Notes: generated by a model not told the origin, from the sequence alone. Shown: positions 23,191-35,904, numbered from the stretch's first letter. The stretch: DNA of 64,000 bases from Dichetophora obliterata (GCA_963920525.1 OY986438.1:186106388-186170387); one strand, 5' to 3'. Numbers and translations are program-made.

Positions 23191-26100
23191 TTTTTGATTT
23201 CAAAACAAAATTTGAAGCTCAAAAATAATAATATTTCTTCCCTTTATACCATTGAAGATTATAGCAATCATTTGGATTCTATTAGTAAAGTTTGTTCAAA
23301 ACTGCATTCTAATGATCATATTTTAATAACTGGTGATTTTAACCTGCCAAAAGTCAGTGCAGCATTTTCCAGATTAGAAAGAGAGTCAAGTCGAATGGGT
23401 CTGTCAGTGAATGCAGATAAGACGAAATACTTAGTGTCAACAAACAAACAGTCCCAGCGTCTTGGAACCCACGTTACCGTTGACAATACCTCATTCGAGG
23501 TTGTGAAGAACTTCGTTTATCTGGGATCCAGCATTAATTCTACCAACGACATCAGCATTGAGATCAAACGAAGAATAACTCTTGCCAACAGGTGTTACTT
23601 TGGGCTCAGTAGGCAATTGAGAAGCAGAGCCCTCTCTCGACGAACGAAAATCACGCTCTATAAATCGCTCATCATGCCCGTCCTACTTTACGCATCACAA
23701 ACCTGGACGCTGAGCAGTTTAGATGAAAAGACTTTAGGAGCATTCGAGAGAAAGATTCTTCGTAAGATCTATGGACCAATCTACGTCAATGGCGAGTACC
23801 GAATACGGTGGAATGATGAACTGTATGAGCTGTACGCTGACATCGACATAGTCAAGCGCATTAAAATCGAGCGGCTTCGCTGGCTTGGTCATGTTCAGCG
23901 CATGAAAGACGATGCTCCAGTGAAGAAAACATTCGATTCGGTACCCAGCGGCGGTCAACGCAGAAGAGGACGACCGCATCTTCGTTGGAAAGACCAAGTG
24001 GAGGACAACCTGACGAAGCTTGGAATTTCCAACTGGCGCCAGCAAGCGAAAGACAGAAATGGCTGGCGCAAATTCTTAGATGAGGCCAAGACCGACATAC
24101 GGTTGTAGCGCCAACTAAGTAAGTAAGTAAACGTTTCTTGGAACTGCTGTTCAGAAATTCCTGGCATATTTTTACCTTTGTCTGAAAGGCTGATAATTAT
24201 TTTTTCAATGAGCTCTCAACACAAGGCCTGTTCCAACTTAACTGCATCTTTAGCAAAAATAATCGTTTGCTTGATTTGGTGTTTTTTGATGAAAGCAATA
24301 TCGCTTCTGTGTCTAAATCAGATCCTCTGTTTACACCAGAAGGTTCTCACTATCACACATTAGAAATTATTTTAAATTTTCCGAAACTATCTGTGCAGCA
24401 CTATGATTCTCAACCACCTATTGAGTTTAACTTTAAAAAACAAACTACGTGATTTTGAAGAATAACTTGTCCAATATCAACTGTAATTCTATTCGTAATA
24501 CTAATACAAAAAGTTTATCATCTCAGGGTCTTGACGATGCGGTATATGCGTTTAACAGAACACTCAATGATTGTATTCTAAAAGCTGCTCCGCAAAGGAA
24601 AACCTCTTTCACATCGGGTCAGGTATGGTATACAAATGAATAAAGAAAAATGAGGAACTTGTAATTGAAATACTATTAAAATATAAGAAAAAAAACATAA
24701 CATATGTGATTTTGGATGCTATACCTCAATTAATTACATTTACCAACAGCTTTACAAAAATTAAAAAAAATCCTTCTGGAACTTAGTTAACACAAAACGC
24801 AAGATTGATTCCTATCTTTCTGTTATGAAATATAATTCCGTTGAGTCCCCCAATAACTGATACAAACACAGTCTTTGTGTTTGATACAAAGTGGTCCTGT
24901 TAACATACCTTCATGTATATTAAACTACTACTGTGAAATACTCTAATCTCTTTACTATTTACTTCTTTATTAAAATCCTGCTATTTTCCTGCAGCCTGGA
25001 AACATATATTTATTATTCCGTTGCATTCATCCGGAAATAGGTCTTTAATTGAAAACTACCGTGGCATCGCAAAATTAAGCGCTTTGCCTAAACTTTCAGA
25101 GTCAATTGTTACATCACGTTTGTCGCATAGAGTTAAATCTTTAATTTCTCCTTTCCAGCATGGATTTTTTTCTAGAAAATCCACTGTTACTAGCCTACTC
25201 GAATTTACATCAAAAACTATAGAAAATTTTGGAAAAGGCATGCAGACTAATGTTATTTACACGGATTTTAGCAAAGCTTTTGACGATGTTAATCACAAAC
25301 TATTGATCTTAAAATGACATCTTATTGGATTTCCTACACCGTTGGTAAAGTGGATTGAATCTTACTTAAGCAATAGAACACAATCTGTTATTTTTAAACT
25401 CAAGAAATCACATGAGTTTCCTGTTACTTCAGGAGTACCTCAAGGAAGTCATCTTGGGCCCCTTCTGTTTCTATTTTTTCTAAACGATTTGCCATCTGTC
25501 ATAATGCATTCTAGCATCTTAATGTTTGCTGACGACGTCAAACTCTTCCTATCTTTTAAAAATGATAATGACGCTGTATTTTTGCAAGCCGACATTTATC
25601 ATCTTCATAACTGGTGCAAAACGAACCGTATGAACCTCAACATGAAGAAATGCAAGCATATGTCTTTCTCCACAACCAGTTAAATGTAAAACCAAACCAC
25701 CAGTTAAATGTGCCTTCAAAATTTGTGGTTATCCATTAGAGTCCTTAGATATTTTCAATGATCATGGAGTTACAATGGATCCTAAACTACGCTTTAATAT
25801 TCATGTTAATAAAATTTAGGTTTTATTGAACTGTAGAATTTATTAAACGTTGGGCAAAAGAGTTTAATGATCCATTCATAACGAAAACCTTATTCACTTC
25901 CCTAGTGTCGCCTATCTTAGAATACGCTTCAGTTGTATGATGCCCACGATACCTTGTTGCATAGATTACATTGAATCAGTGCAGAAACAATTTCTTTTTT
26001 TTTTTGCCTAAGCAATCTTTATTGTAATACTGATTTCCACTTACCACCTTAAGAATATCGGTTACGACTCCTTAATCTTCCATCTTTAAAAAATCGGTGT

Positions 26101-26280
26101 ATTATGATAAATGCTTGTTGGATTATTAAACTTTTACATGGATATATCAACAGCCCATATTTATTGAATAAAATATACATTAATTCCTCCTCGTTCTAGA
26201 AGATCTTTTGAGATACTCCACATGAACTTTTGTAGAACTAATTACTTGCAAAATGTACCACTCAAATGAGCAATTGAATA
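23191..26280 (+). pseudogene. Decayed LINE (endonuclease + RT), Jockey/CR1-like, plus strand
   Basis: ORF2 relic in several frames. The endonuclease is entered mid-domain with 'ILITGDFNLP' (about 23,320-23,350), interrupted by a nested LINE, then resumes with 'VSWN' (about 24,133) and 'LLDLVFFDESNIAS' (about 24,260). The linker continues at 24,449-24,643. RT: 'NYRGIAKLSALPK' (25,051), 'FQHGFFSRKST', 'TDFSKAFDDVNHKL' (25,260), a stop at about 25,315, 'GVPQGSHLGPLLF' (25,430) and catalytic 'FADDVKLF' (25,525; Phe replaces the usual Tyr). The thumb and C-terminus decay from 25,690 to about 26,240 with frameshifts. It is closely related to the minus-strand relic at 1.0-3.0 kb. Non-functional. Confidence 0.85.
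23352..24130 (+). mobile_element. Second, 5'-truncated LINE nested in the first; (TAAG)n tail
   Basis: C-terminal half of another family's reverse transcriptase: 'MGLSVNADKTKYL', 'NFVYLGSSIN', 'LYKSLIMPVLLYASQTW', 'RLRWLGHVQRM' and 'RRRGRPHLRWKDQVE', then TAG at 24,106 and a (GTAA)n tail ending at about 24,130. It inserted between the codons for 'DFNLP' and 'VSWN' of the outer LINE and fuses with it to give an artificial 304-codon open frame (23,194-24,108). 5' truncation and a simple-repeat 3' tail are classic target-primed reverse transcription signs. It is better preserved than its host, so younger. The motif set is of the type often annotated endonuclease-reverse transcriptase; clade not assigned. 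Confidence 0.85.
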
Positions 26281-26982
26281 ATAATGCAACTGCAACAAAA
26301 GTTGCTAGCCAATGTATTTATATCGAAGCCTTCATAGAAGCAACATGAGTACAACAAGTTGGCAACACACTCTCGACCAGTTCAATGCCACACAGCTTGC
26401 TGCAATTTTAATCGGCGATTTTTTGTTGCATATTGTGTTTTGTTTGACATCAGTTTGCTGTCGTTATTTTGCTCCGAAGAATAATCTGCAGTTTCAGGAA
26501 CAATATGTCTCTTATGTATGTAGTGCACCCAAATTCTATCCTGACGTTGAGTTCTTTCCGTATAAGAATATGAAATAATACTTTCATCACTCGAATCGCT
26601 TTAAGTACTTTAATTTCTTGTTTCTATTTAACATAGCTTCACTTAATATGTATTTGTGTTGTTATGAATGTTTCACTGTTGCGTTGCGACGTGACTTGCT
26701 CATCTGAAAGCATAGGTCGTAATTCAGTTTAAAATTGGAGTGGCTTGCAACTTTTTAAGCTATTGCGTTGTAGTTGCATTACTTTTCAATTGCTCCATGT
26801 TTAAAAGTCCGTAGAATTGCTTGCGGTGATTTTAATTTTTTATCTGATGTTTAAGTGGATCTATGGACTCAATCAAACATAAAATTATAGATTACCTGCA
26901 GTACCGTCGTTGATTATGATCACGTTCTCTCAAACAGATATTTGATGCACCTGGTGATGTTTGTAAACACATTAATAGAATA
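26281..26982. other. Spacer, no supported gene
   Basis: An 88-codon frame at 26,312-26,578 with a hydrophobic stretch ('LAAILIGDFLLHIVFCL') exists, but nothing supports it as a gene: no promoter, no homology I recognise. Treated as chance. Confidence 0.4.
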
Positions 26983-29259
26983 CAGTATTCCCCGTTTATA
27001 TGCACCCCGCATAAAAGAATTCCCCGCTTAGTAGTACTTGAAGTAGTGCAACATTATTTTTATGCTATAAATGTACACAATTTATTTCTATATATGCGTC
27101 CCGCTTAAAAACACTCCCCGGTTAAAAGCACTAAAAATCTAAATGCCAATTTGCATTTTCTATACAAAAAATTTCGTTTATAATCACCGACATAATATAA
27201 CTTTGAATTACTACAAAAATGTAAAACGTCTTTAAACTTTTAATAACAATGGCAACACTTCATTACTATTGACAAACAACCGAGATTGCACATCTCTATT
27301 TTATATTAAAATAAACATGAGTTAGAGAACGTCTTTAACTTTTCGCGAAAAACTTCGAATTATTTCTGAACTGGAAAGCAAGGGAAAAAATGAGCTATGT
27401 ATTAAATATAAATGTTCTCGGGCAACAATAAATCGAATAATTCGAGAAAAAGAAAGTTTGACGGAAAGAAGTGTTTCGGAAAACTTTAACAGGAAGCGCA
27501 ACAGATGCAGCAGTTCATCCGAAATAGATCGTGCCGTAACGATCTGGTTTAACCAAATGAGAGCATCTGGCGCTGTGATTTCAAACCATATGGTCCTCGA
27601 AAAGGCAAGTCAGTTTGCCATTAAATTGAATAAGGACTTTAACCCAAGCGCTGGCTGGTTATGGCGCTGGCAAAACCGTGAAGGTGTACGTTTAAAGAAG
27701 CTGCATGGAGAGGGCGGGTCTTCAAATATTGAAAGTGCTAACCAATTTTTTGAACTGCTTCCTGATTTAATAAAAAGTTATAGCACTAAGGATATTTTTA
27801 ACGCCGATGAAAGTGGTCTGTTTTTCACAGCGTTACCAAATTCTACGTTAAGCAGAAGCAATGATAAATCCAAAGGATTCAAGCTAATGAAAGAGCGGTT
27901 GACAGTTTGTTTTTTCTGCAATGCTTCTGGCGATTACAAAAAGTTTTCGCTATCGGAAAGTCAAAAAATCCGCGTTGTTTTAAAAATAAAACGTTGCCAA
28001 TACAATACTTTTCACAACAAAAAGCTTGGATGACACAAGAAATATGGAAATCAATACAGTATATATATGACAAAGAAATGCGAAGTCAGAATAGAAAGGT
28101 TATTTTATTCATCGATAATGCCGCACCTCACAAGCCAGTGCATTTGCAAAATGTGAAACTTTATTACCTTCCCGCAAACACCACATCAATTTCACAGCCT
28201 CTAGATCAAGGAATAATCCACGCCTTCAAGGCTTTTTATCGTCAAAATATAATAAGAAAGCAACTGCTTGCTGTTGAGGTAGGAAAAACTATTGCAGATT
28301 TTAAAAAGTCAAATCTTTTGACGGCGATTCATATGATTCATCGTGCTTGGTGGATGGTAAAAACTGAATCCATTATGAACTGTTTCAAAAAGGTAGGTTT
28401 TGTTACTAAACTATAAACATTTTTTAATGTTTTAATCTATGTATATATTGTTTACAGTGTAAATTTGTTCATGAATTTTGTGAGCTGCAGAACATTGAGC
28501 AAGAAGAGAATGATATAATGGAGGTTGTAACACGCGATGAGTTTCTTCAGGGAGAATTTGAAAATTTCACTCAATGTGATGACAATTTGCCTTGCTACGG
28601 AGAGTCCACCGATGAAGAAATAATTGCAGAAGTAGTTTCAGAGGCAGAAATAAATATTTCCGATTTGTCTGAAGATGATTCTGAAATGATAAATTTAGAA
28701 GATGATATTCCCTCCAAGGGCGAAGTTTTTCATTCCATTAATGTTCTTCGAAAGGTTTAGATTCCCAAAAATAAATTTTTAAAAGAAATTGAATATATTG
28801 AACAATACTATCTCGGGTTGAGTACGATGAACAATATTCAGTCGAAAATAACCGACTTTTTCAAGAATATGTAAAAGCAATTTTTAATATCTTCATTTCA
28901 TATATGTGTAATAAAAGATGTATGGAGTACGTACATATATATATGTACATTAATAAAACTGATCTCAATACCCATGAACTAACTTACATTAATGTGTACA
29001 ATACATACATATATGTGAATGAATTTTTCTTAAATAAATTATTTTTTATTTTTAGCAAAGAAATCAAATTTATTCTTTCAATTTTGTGCTATCAAATTAT
29101 GAGGAATGAATTCAGATAAAAGCATCGAAAGTGCATATAGCCGAGGTTTGTATATATGTACTCTCAGTGCTTATAAGCGGGATTTCCTTAAAAGAACTCC
29201 CCGCTTATAAGCACTTGGTACTGTGCATTTTTGAAGATGCTTATATCCGGGGAATACTG
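26983..29259 (+). mobile_element. Tigger-type (pogo) DNA transposon, full-length but defective
   Basis: Terminal inverted repeats CAGTATTCCCCG(T/G) and inverse (CGGGGAATACTG), each flanked by TA (26,981-26,982 and 29,260-29,261). Subterminal copies of CCCCGCTTA(T)A are present at both ends. The element is 2,277 bp and encloses one transposase gene with an intron. Both ends and the target duplication are intact, so the element is complete in structure, though the transposase is broken. Confidence 0.9.
27317..28760 (+). pseudogene. Tigger/jerky-like transposase (CENP-B HTH + DDE), inactivated
   Basis: The likely start ATG at 27,317 is followed by a nonsense codon TAG at 27,323-27,325, after which the frame runs open. 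Order: Psq/CENP-B-type helix-turn-helix ('FREKLRIISELESKG'), second HTH_Tnp_Tc5 domain ('SAGWLWRWQNREGV'), then a DDE nuclease: first Asp in 'FNADESGLFF' (about 27,799), second in 'LFIDNAAPH' (about 28,110), third in 'SQPLDQGIIHAFK' (about 28,195). The last two are 29 residues apart (DD29D), as in Tigger. A frameshift lies around 27,935-27,960. A 65-bp intron (28,393-28,457, GTAGG...CAG, phase 0) precedes an acidic C-terminal exon ending at 28,760. Two lesions make it non-coding today. Confidence 0.85.
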
Positions 29260-29261
29260 TA

Positions 29262-30325
29262 ATCTAAATGGACCTAAGCCCGAAATGGATAAATTCTGGT
29301 GTATGTACATCTAAATAATTTGAATGGACCTAAAACCTGCTGATCTTTAATCACCGTATATCTTCAAGATGAATGTGACTACATTTGTCGTCGGTACCGT
29401 GGTGTCTTGGTTTTTACCTCTTGAAACACTACGTTAGATCGATTTGTAATATATTAATATGAGTGGTCGATAAGACCTTGTTTGCCTTGAGGCCTGGTTT
29501 GATGAAGTTGGCCTAGTTTGTCGAGTAACCACCCTGTCAAGCCATGATCCCACCGGCTTCAGGAAGACAAAACAGTATATATTATATATGTACTTATATG
29601 ACCTTGTTTTGTGACACGACTTTGCCGAAGTCAGGTTGCAAAAATTGTTGCTAACTTGACCTTCTTTGTCTTGATAACGCAATATTTGTAATGTTGCTCA
29701 CTTGACCTTGTTTGTCTTGAAAACGCAACCCTGCTATGCCTTCTGATATTATCGTTTTGACTCTGCTTTTTTTTTATTATGTTAGCATTATTTTCCAAAT
29801 AACTATTTTCTTATTTGTTAATAATACTTAATTTCAATCAAAATCGTATTTTATATTTTTGAGTTGTAATCAATATCTTATTTAAGAATTTTAATTTGCT
29901 ATAGAACCGGTTAAGGATTAGCAACCAAATAAATAAATAAACTCCTACTCTGTAGATAGGTATTTCATAAGGGGGGAGGGGTGATTTAACAAAGCAAAAA
30001 AATATTTGCTTTTTTTGTCATTTCCAAAGTGGTTTCTAAAGACTTAAGATTTTTCCAAATTTCCATTTGGAAACATCCATTTCTGACAGCTATATTTGTC
30101 GCCGAAAAATAATTTACGTATTTCAAGAGCTGTTATGCAACCCTTATTGGTCCTATTGTTGGTCCTATTGTTGGTCCATTTAGTTTTCTCTAACTCAAGT
30201 TCAGTTAGCAACTTTTCTTAATATATTTTATTTGGATACAAGACCTATATAGCAATTTGAAATGATTTTATATTTACCTTATTTATTTTTGATGGACTTA
30301 TATTTTAAATTTTTGCATTTATGTA
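29262..30325. other. Spacer, no gene seen
   Basis: It contains a weak repeat of 'TTGACCTTGTTTGTCTTGA' (29,655-29,725) and a triplicated TATTGTTGGTCC (about 30,150-30,178). No coding frame is supported. Confidence 0.45.
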
Positions 30326-31253
30326 CAGTAATTATCGCTTATATGCACTATGTTTATAAGCATATCCCGCTTATATGCATTCGAACTTGAGATATTTAAC
30401 TTTGTCATTTAAACAAGCCAGAATTTTTTCGCTTTTAAGCATTTCGCTTATATGAACTTCTCTTTTATATGCATCAAAATTAGAAATTTTTTAAAAGCAA
30501 AGTCATAGAAAACTAACCGGTTATATGCAGCCCTACTGAAATGTCTAAAAATTCCTATTATAAATTTCACATCTCTATTGAGCTGTCAAATATGAAATAG
30601 CCCATCACTGTCTTTGAAAGTGCCAAAGTTTCGTATGTGTTTCCTGTGCAGTTTTAAAATGAACAAAAATAAAAGAATAACCTTGTCACTCAAACAAAAA
30701 ATTTCAACTGTGAAGAAGTTGAGGCAAATTAAATAAGATAGAAGAATATATGTATGTGCCAAAAATGCTGAAATGCACAAAAGTATATAACTGCCTTTTT
30801 TCGAGATTGAAAGGACTTTAAAAATGATGTGAAGTTCTATGTAATACGACCCTTGCACTGTTCTTAAATTTTATTTTTTTTTTAACATATTTTTTATGTA
30901 TATTTTTTTTTTAAACTCAAGACTTGTTTCATTAAAACTTATTTTGTTTATATTTTTTAAAAAGACTGCTAGAAGCGGCAATTTAATTTAATTTAATCTA
31001 ATTTTATATTTTAAAAACGCTTATTTGATAAAATGTAATTTCAAAATAAATATAATTAAAAATTAAACCAATTCTTAAGACAATTTTTATTGAAACAATA
31101 TTCCAATTTTTATAAATGCTTCATGGAGGCATGGAACCGAGTTTTAATATAAGCACCGTGGATGCATATAACCGAGTTTTCATATATGCTTTCCCGCTTA
31201 TAAGCAGCAAAAAACAAGCAAATAGAGGTTATGCTTATAAGCGATAATTACTG
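30326..31253 (+). mobile_element. Internally deleted Tigger derivative (928 bp)
   Basis: Terminal repeats CAGTAATTATCGCTTATA and inverse, each next to TA (30,324-30,325 and 31,254-31,255). Subterminal repeats resemble those of the Tigger at 27-29 kb (CGCTTATATGC, TATAAGC). At 30,660 an ATG opens a short frame 'ITLSLKQKISTVKKL' that matches the N-terminal CENP-B-like helix-turn-helix of such transposases, then stops. It is a non-autonomous element that kept the promoter and first codons of its parent. Confidence 0.8.
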
Positions 31254-31259
31254 TATTTT

Positions 31260-31615
31260 TGGTGGCGACCGTAGCCTAGTGGGTAGAGTGCGTGGCCCCT
31301 AAGCTAAAGAACCGCGGTAGCCCGGGTTCAATTCCAGCTCAGACAGAAAAGTTTTTTCAATTGAATTAATTTTTCTGTTCGGTCGTCACCTCTCTGCAGA
31401 CTATGGCAAACCTCAGAGAGTAAAAATTGCCATGTAAGGGTTCTGGAGAACATAAGCCGTTCGGAGTCGGCATTAAACATGTAGGTATAGTTCTTGGTCA
31501 TTTGTGATCAAACATTTAATAACACGCACAACACAATTGATCAACAGAAGCTAGGTCAAAGTCCTTCCAAGGGCTGAAATGACCAGTTTATTCTTTTTTA
31601 TGTGTATGTATTTTT
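31260..31615 (+). mobile_element. tRNA-derived SINE
   Basis: The head has RNA polymerase III boxes: A box TAGCCTAGTGG (31,272-31,282) and B box GGTTCAATTCC (31,325-31,335), about 53 bp centre to centre, as in tRNA genes. The body carries AAGCCGTTCGGAGTCGGCA (about 31,454), a motif I associate with fly SINEs. The tail becomes T/A rich (TTCTTTTTTATGTG) near 31,590-31,615. It is not a tRNA gene: the acceptor stem does not pair and the body continues well past 73 nt. It sits 5 bp after the preceding transposon. Confidence 0.8.
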
Positions 31616-31774
31616 AAGTGCTTTAGAAATCGGAACTTAATTTAAGGAATAAACTGATATATGAAAGGAATGAAAAGCTTAATTCGATAAAAACCCTCTG
31701 CTTTTTCTGCCGTTAATTTGTATTTTAATGAACGAGGCTGAGTTATTTTCACTCCGAGTAAATAAAAGCATATA

Positions 31775-33429
31775 CAGTGCTGGACAAAAGTATAAGCACA
31801 CCCTGCGTAGTAAAGCAAACATATATTATTTTATTAAGAAAACATAAAATATTTATTTCATGAATATAGTATGGGCTTACAACAAATATATGTAAAAAAA
31901 TAACCATAAAACTAAAAAAATTGTTATCATAGGACAAATAAAACGAAAAATATAAATAGTTTTTTACTGGCCAAAAGAATAGGCACAGTTTTTGTTTTAA
32001 GTATATAAGAGATAAATTTAGTTGGCAGCCCTGTTTTGTCTAATATCTGCCTTAAGTCTATTTGGAGTAGAGTGTACCAATTTTTTTACTATATTTTCAC
32101 TAATGTTAAGCCATTCTTCAATTAACGCTGCCTTTGGTTGAGCTTTATTTGATATCCTGCGTTTTCGAACCCTTTTCTCCAATTCTTCCCATAAAAGTTC
32201 GATGGGGTTTAGGTCTGGTGACTGCGGGGGGTGTGGCAAAATATATGCCGTGTTGAAAGCAAGCCACATTTTACGTCATGAGCTGTATGTTTCGGGTCAT
32301 TGTCATGATGGAACGTAAATGACTCACGTAAGCATAGTTTTTCAGCACTTTTCCTTTAAAATAGTTTCCTTTAAAATGCTGAGGTAAAATGACTTGTTCA
32401 TTACACCGTCAATAAATACAAGCTCTCCCACACCCTCCACAGACATGCTGCTCCATACCATAACTCTCCATCCCCCATACTTTACTGTTAGTAAAAGATT
32501 TTTTGCAAAATATGCTGTATTGGACTTTCGCCATGTTCTTTTATGTCCATCAAGGTGGAAAATGTTAAATTTTCTCTCGTCGGAGAAGAGCATCACGGTC
32601 CCAAAAACTGCATGGCTTATTCTCAAACTGTTTTGCATAGAGGCTATCCTTTTCTCTTGGTTAATATCAGATATTAATTGTTTCCGTCTAGCTACACGTG
32701 AATTGAACCCGACTTCATGCAGCACTCTTCCAATAGTTTTAGAGTGAACGTCCTTATCAAAATCTTCCTTTATGTCTGCCACAATTTCAGTCGATGTTAT
32801 TTTAGGATCTACTTTAACTTTTCGTGCTATTTGGGCGCGTTCTCTATCTGTTTATTTACGCGGGCGACCACTACGCCTCGCATTATCAAAGTTTGTTTTA
32901 CCTTTAAAACGATTTACAATTGTGCGAATAGTAAAACGGCTGCGATCCATTACTTCTCCGATTTCAGCATATGATTTTCCTTGATAATGCAAATGTAATA
33001 TTATTTTTCGCTGTGATTCTGATGTTTCATTTTGTTTTGGGCTCATTTTTATGTACAAATTACGAAAATGTTTATATTAAAGAGACTTTTCGACTTTTCG
33101 CTTACAAAAACTAATTTTAAAAGATGACGCACTTAAAAGCATGTGTGTAATACAAAAGTGCTGTCAGATTGTCGAAATTTCGATACTAATAATAATCTCC
33201 AATAAAACTGTGCCTATATTTTAGTCCACATTAAATTGTTCTTTTTCGTAGATTTTTACTGTCGCATGAGCAACGAAACCCTTTACGAAAAAAAAACAAG
33301 TAATATATTAAAATTTAATGCAGACTATAATAGAATAAGAGCAATATTATAATAAAAATATTTACGCTGATTTTTATACAGCCATTAAATTCTAAATATT
33401 GGTTGTGTCTATACTTTTGTCCAGCACTG
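31775..33429 (-). mobile_element. Tc1-like transposon (1,655 bp), full-length, defective
   Basis: Terminal inverted repeats start CAGTGCTGGACAAAAGTATA on the left, with the inverse at the right end, both flanked by TA (31,773-31,774 and 33,430-33,431). A CCCAAAAG/AGGCACAG-like subterminal repeat recurs about 200 bp inside both ends. One transposase relic lies on the minus strand. Confidence 0.9.
32018..33058 (-). pseudogene. Tc1-family transposase, inactivated
   Basis: The start region (33,058 or the internal Met in 'MSPKQNETSE') leads into paired-like HTH domains ('GKSYAEIGEVMDRSRFTIRT', then a GRPRK AT-hook motif). A nonsense TAA follows at 32,854-32,852. The same frame resumes with the second HTH ('VHSKTIGRVLHEVGF') and the first catalytic Asp in 'LFSDERKFNIF' (about 32,590). 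The second Asp region ('HDNDPKHTA', about 32,300) and the final Glu region ('QSPDLNPIELLWEEL', about 32,200) lie in different frames, so at least two frameshifts occur between 32,395 and 32,265. The Asp-Glu spacing is of the Tc1 type (DD34E class). It ends at TAA 32,018. Confidence 0.85.
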
Positions 33430-33431
33430 TA

Positions 33432-34191
33432 TATCAGATTTATTACGTATGTATATCTTCAAATGCTTCTTTACAGTTCTTCCAAAAATTTTCCAAAGTA
33501 AATGTATGACAAAACTTAAAGTCAATCAGAGCAAAACTCTTCAAGTTATTGACTAATTAGTTCCCTCTCATCTAACACAGACGATAGCGAACATTTTATA
33601 CTTGTTTTTCTCAAAACCTTTTTTTAAAAGTTAGTGTTCACCATTTTAAAACTACACTGCTTATTCATTTTAAACTTGGTGCAGACTTTCTGCATTTAAA
33701 ATACCTCCCTCCAAAGATAAGTTTAAGATATTTTTTTAAGATTAATGAGGCTTTCCACTTACAAAATTATAGAATTATTCGTGAAAAATAGTAATTTTCA
33801 CTTTTAATGATCACCAAAAATTTTTAAATTAATTGAAATAATAATCAGAGAACGTTGGACAAAGGATTTGATGATGACTAAACTTTAGTGTTATTTGATT
33901 TAAGATAATTTCCAGCTGAGATACAGTCAACACCGCAAATCGTCTTTTTGTCGATTTTTTTTTCCATAAAAGAATTACATAATGTTATTAAACTGATACC
34001 TGATAGTGCACAAAAGGTTTCAATAAATTTGCTCTGTCCATATTTTAAATAACAATTCGCAAAAAAAATGTTTTTGTACGTTGAAACCCTTACTCCTTCC
34101 CTAATAACTTAAGGAACAAGGTAGCAACTCTCATTATCATTTTAATTTCACAGCCTGGCTCAGAGTAAATTTGTTCAATTTATATGCATAC
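33432..34191. other. Spacer, no gene seen
   Basis: AT-rich DNA without recognisable features between two transposons. Confidence 0.4.
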
Positions 34192-34376
34192 GTTCTGCAG
34201 GTGCCAGGACATAATCCCAAATATGAAATTGGATTGGGATTCTGACCCCTTGGGATTAAGTCCACTTTTATGAGGTCATAATCCCAAGTGGTTTCCACAA
34301 ATACTGATATCTGTGTCGATAAGCAATAACACCTTAAGTCTGATTTCAATGTTTTGAGGAATCTTGCTTCAAAGTT

Positions 34377-35738
34377 TTATTTATTTATTTGTTTATTTTA
34401 TTTATTTATTTCACCAAGCAAGGCAATTTACTAATTCTATTTACATTTTTTACTTTTTTTTTTTTTTTTTTTTTTTTACTTACATATTATTTAAATTAAT
34501 TTCAAAAGAATACTTAAACTACGCAAATATATCTTAAGTACTACTTTTAGGGGATGACAGAGGGGGACTAGACCAAGAAGCATAACTCTGTAAGGAGCAG
34601 TGCTTGAAAGGGACAAATTATTCCGAGTCAAAGAGAGACTTTGAGAGGGTTCGCTTAAATGTGGATTTTGGTATGGATGGTGAATAGTGCTCGCTAATAT
34701 TATTAAAAATTCTACAGCACCTACTAATGGGTTCATTATTTGCGTAAATAGTGTGGTGAATATATTCATTTAGGTGCCGCGTATGCCTAGTACGTCTAAT
34801 TGGGTCATTTAGTGTAATTTTGCTGGAGATATATTCGCTATCAATAGCTCCGTTAATAACATCAAATGTGAAACATGAACTCAGTAAAGTTCTTCTTGAT
34901 GATAGAGGCATCAGAGAGAGGAGCCTGAGTCTTTGTTCATACGGTGGCAAGTTGTTATAGTCACGGGGGTCAAAGATATCTCTTAACGCAAAAAGCAGGA
35001 ATTGTTTTTGAATGGATTCAATTTTGTCGCTATGAGATTCAAAGGCTGGATTCCAAATGATGCAAGCATATTCAAGAAGTGGTCGCACTAAGGTACAGTA
35101 TAACGTTTTGGTTACCCACACATTTTGGAATTCTTTAGCACGTCTTTTTATAAATCCTAGCTGTTTATTGTCCTCGATAAGACTTTATCAAAATGTAGAT
35201 TAAATCTCAGCTTATTATCTAGGACAACTCCAAAGTCTACAATATGGTTGGTTCTGCTCAGAACTATATTATTAAGGAGGTAACTGCATTCTGGTATCAA
35301 GTTCTTACGGGAAAACTTATCACGCAACATTTCTTAACATTTAAGTGAAGTTTGTTTTGACTACACCATTGCTCAAGGGACAGCAGTTTCGATTGTAGGA
35401 AAGTTACATCAACTTCTGATTTAATGATCTTATATATTTTAAGGTCATCTGCGTACATAAGATGGAGAATGTCACAAAGAGTAATAGATAAATATGAAAT
35501 GAATATGTTGAAAAGTATTGGGCCAAGATGACAACCTTGTGGTATACCAGAGGTGACCGGTATATCATTTGAAAAAATGCCTTGAAATTTAACAAACTGG
35601 GATCGTTCGCAGAGATAGGATTTGATCCAATTGAGTAATAAACCGGAAATGCCAAATTTTTCTAACTTCAAAATTAAGATATTATGGTCGACACGGTCAA
35701 ATGCTTTACTGAAGTCTGTGTAATCTGCATCTACTTGG
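34377..35738 (-). pseudogene. 5'-truncated LINE, minus strand, with (AAAT)n tail
   Basis: RT palm from about 35,730 ('TDFSKAFDRVDHNI', then 35,671-35,297: 'SYLCERSQFVKF', 'SGIPQGCHLGPILF', catalytic 'MYADDLKIYK'), then a frame break, then the C-terminal thumb region 35,121-34,618 ('LYCTLVRPLLEYACIIWNP', 'NLPPYEQRLRLLSL'). The 3' UTR is about 200 bp, with a 24-nt A tract on the minus strand (34,455-34,478) and a tail of AAAT units (34,377-34,413). It is truncated at the 5' side within RT, as expected for incomplete reverse transcription. It is a different family from the 1-kb and 25-kb LINEs, judged by palm sequence. Confidence 0.85.
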
Positions 35739-35904
35739 CGTCAATCGCCATATAGGTTATATGGAAGGGTCTTTTATTTTTGTGTCATAACTTTAGCTAA
35801 GGTCATGCTAGAAGCTCCAGATTTTGTGTGTTTTTAGTTCTATATGCGTGAAACGTGGATGCAGCTCAAAAACTGAGATCTGTCTTAAGTCGACTTAAGC
35901 TATT

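Noticed and set aside
31260..31345. Candidate tRNA gene
   Set aside because: A and B boxes are good, but the acceptor stem does not close and the sequence continues as a SINE body.
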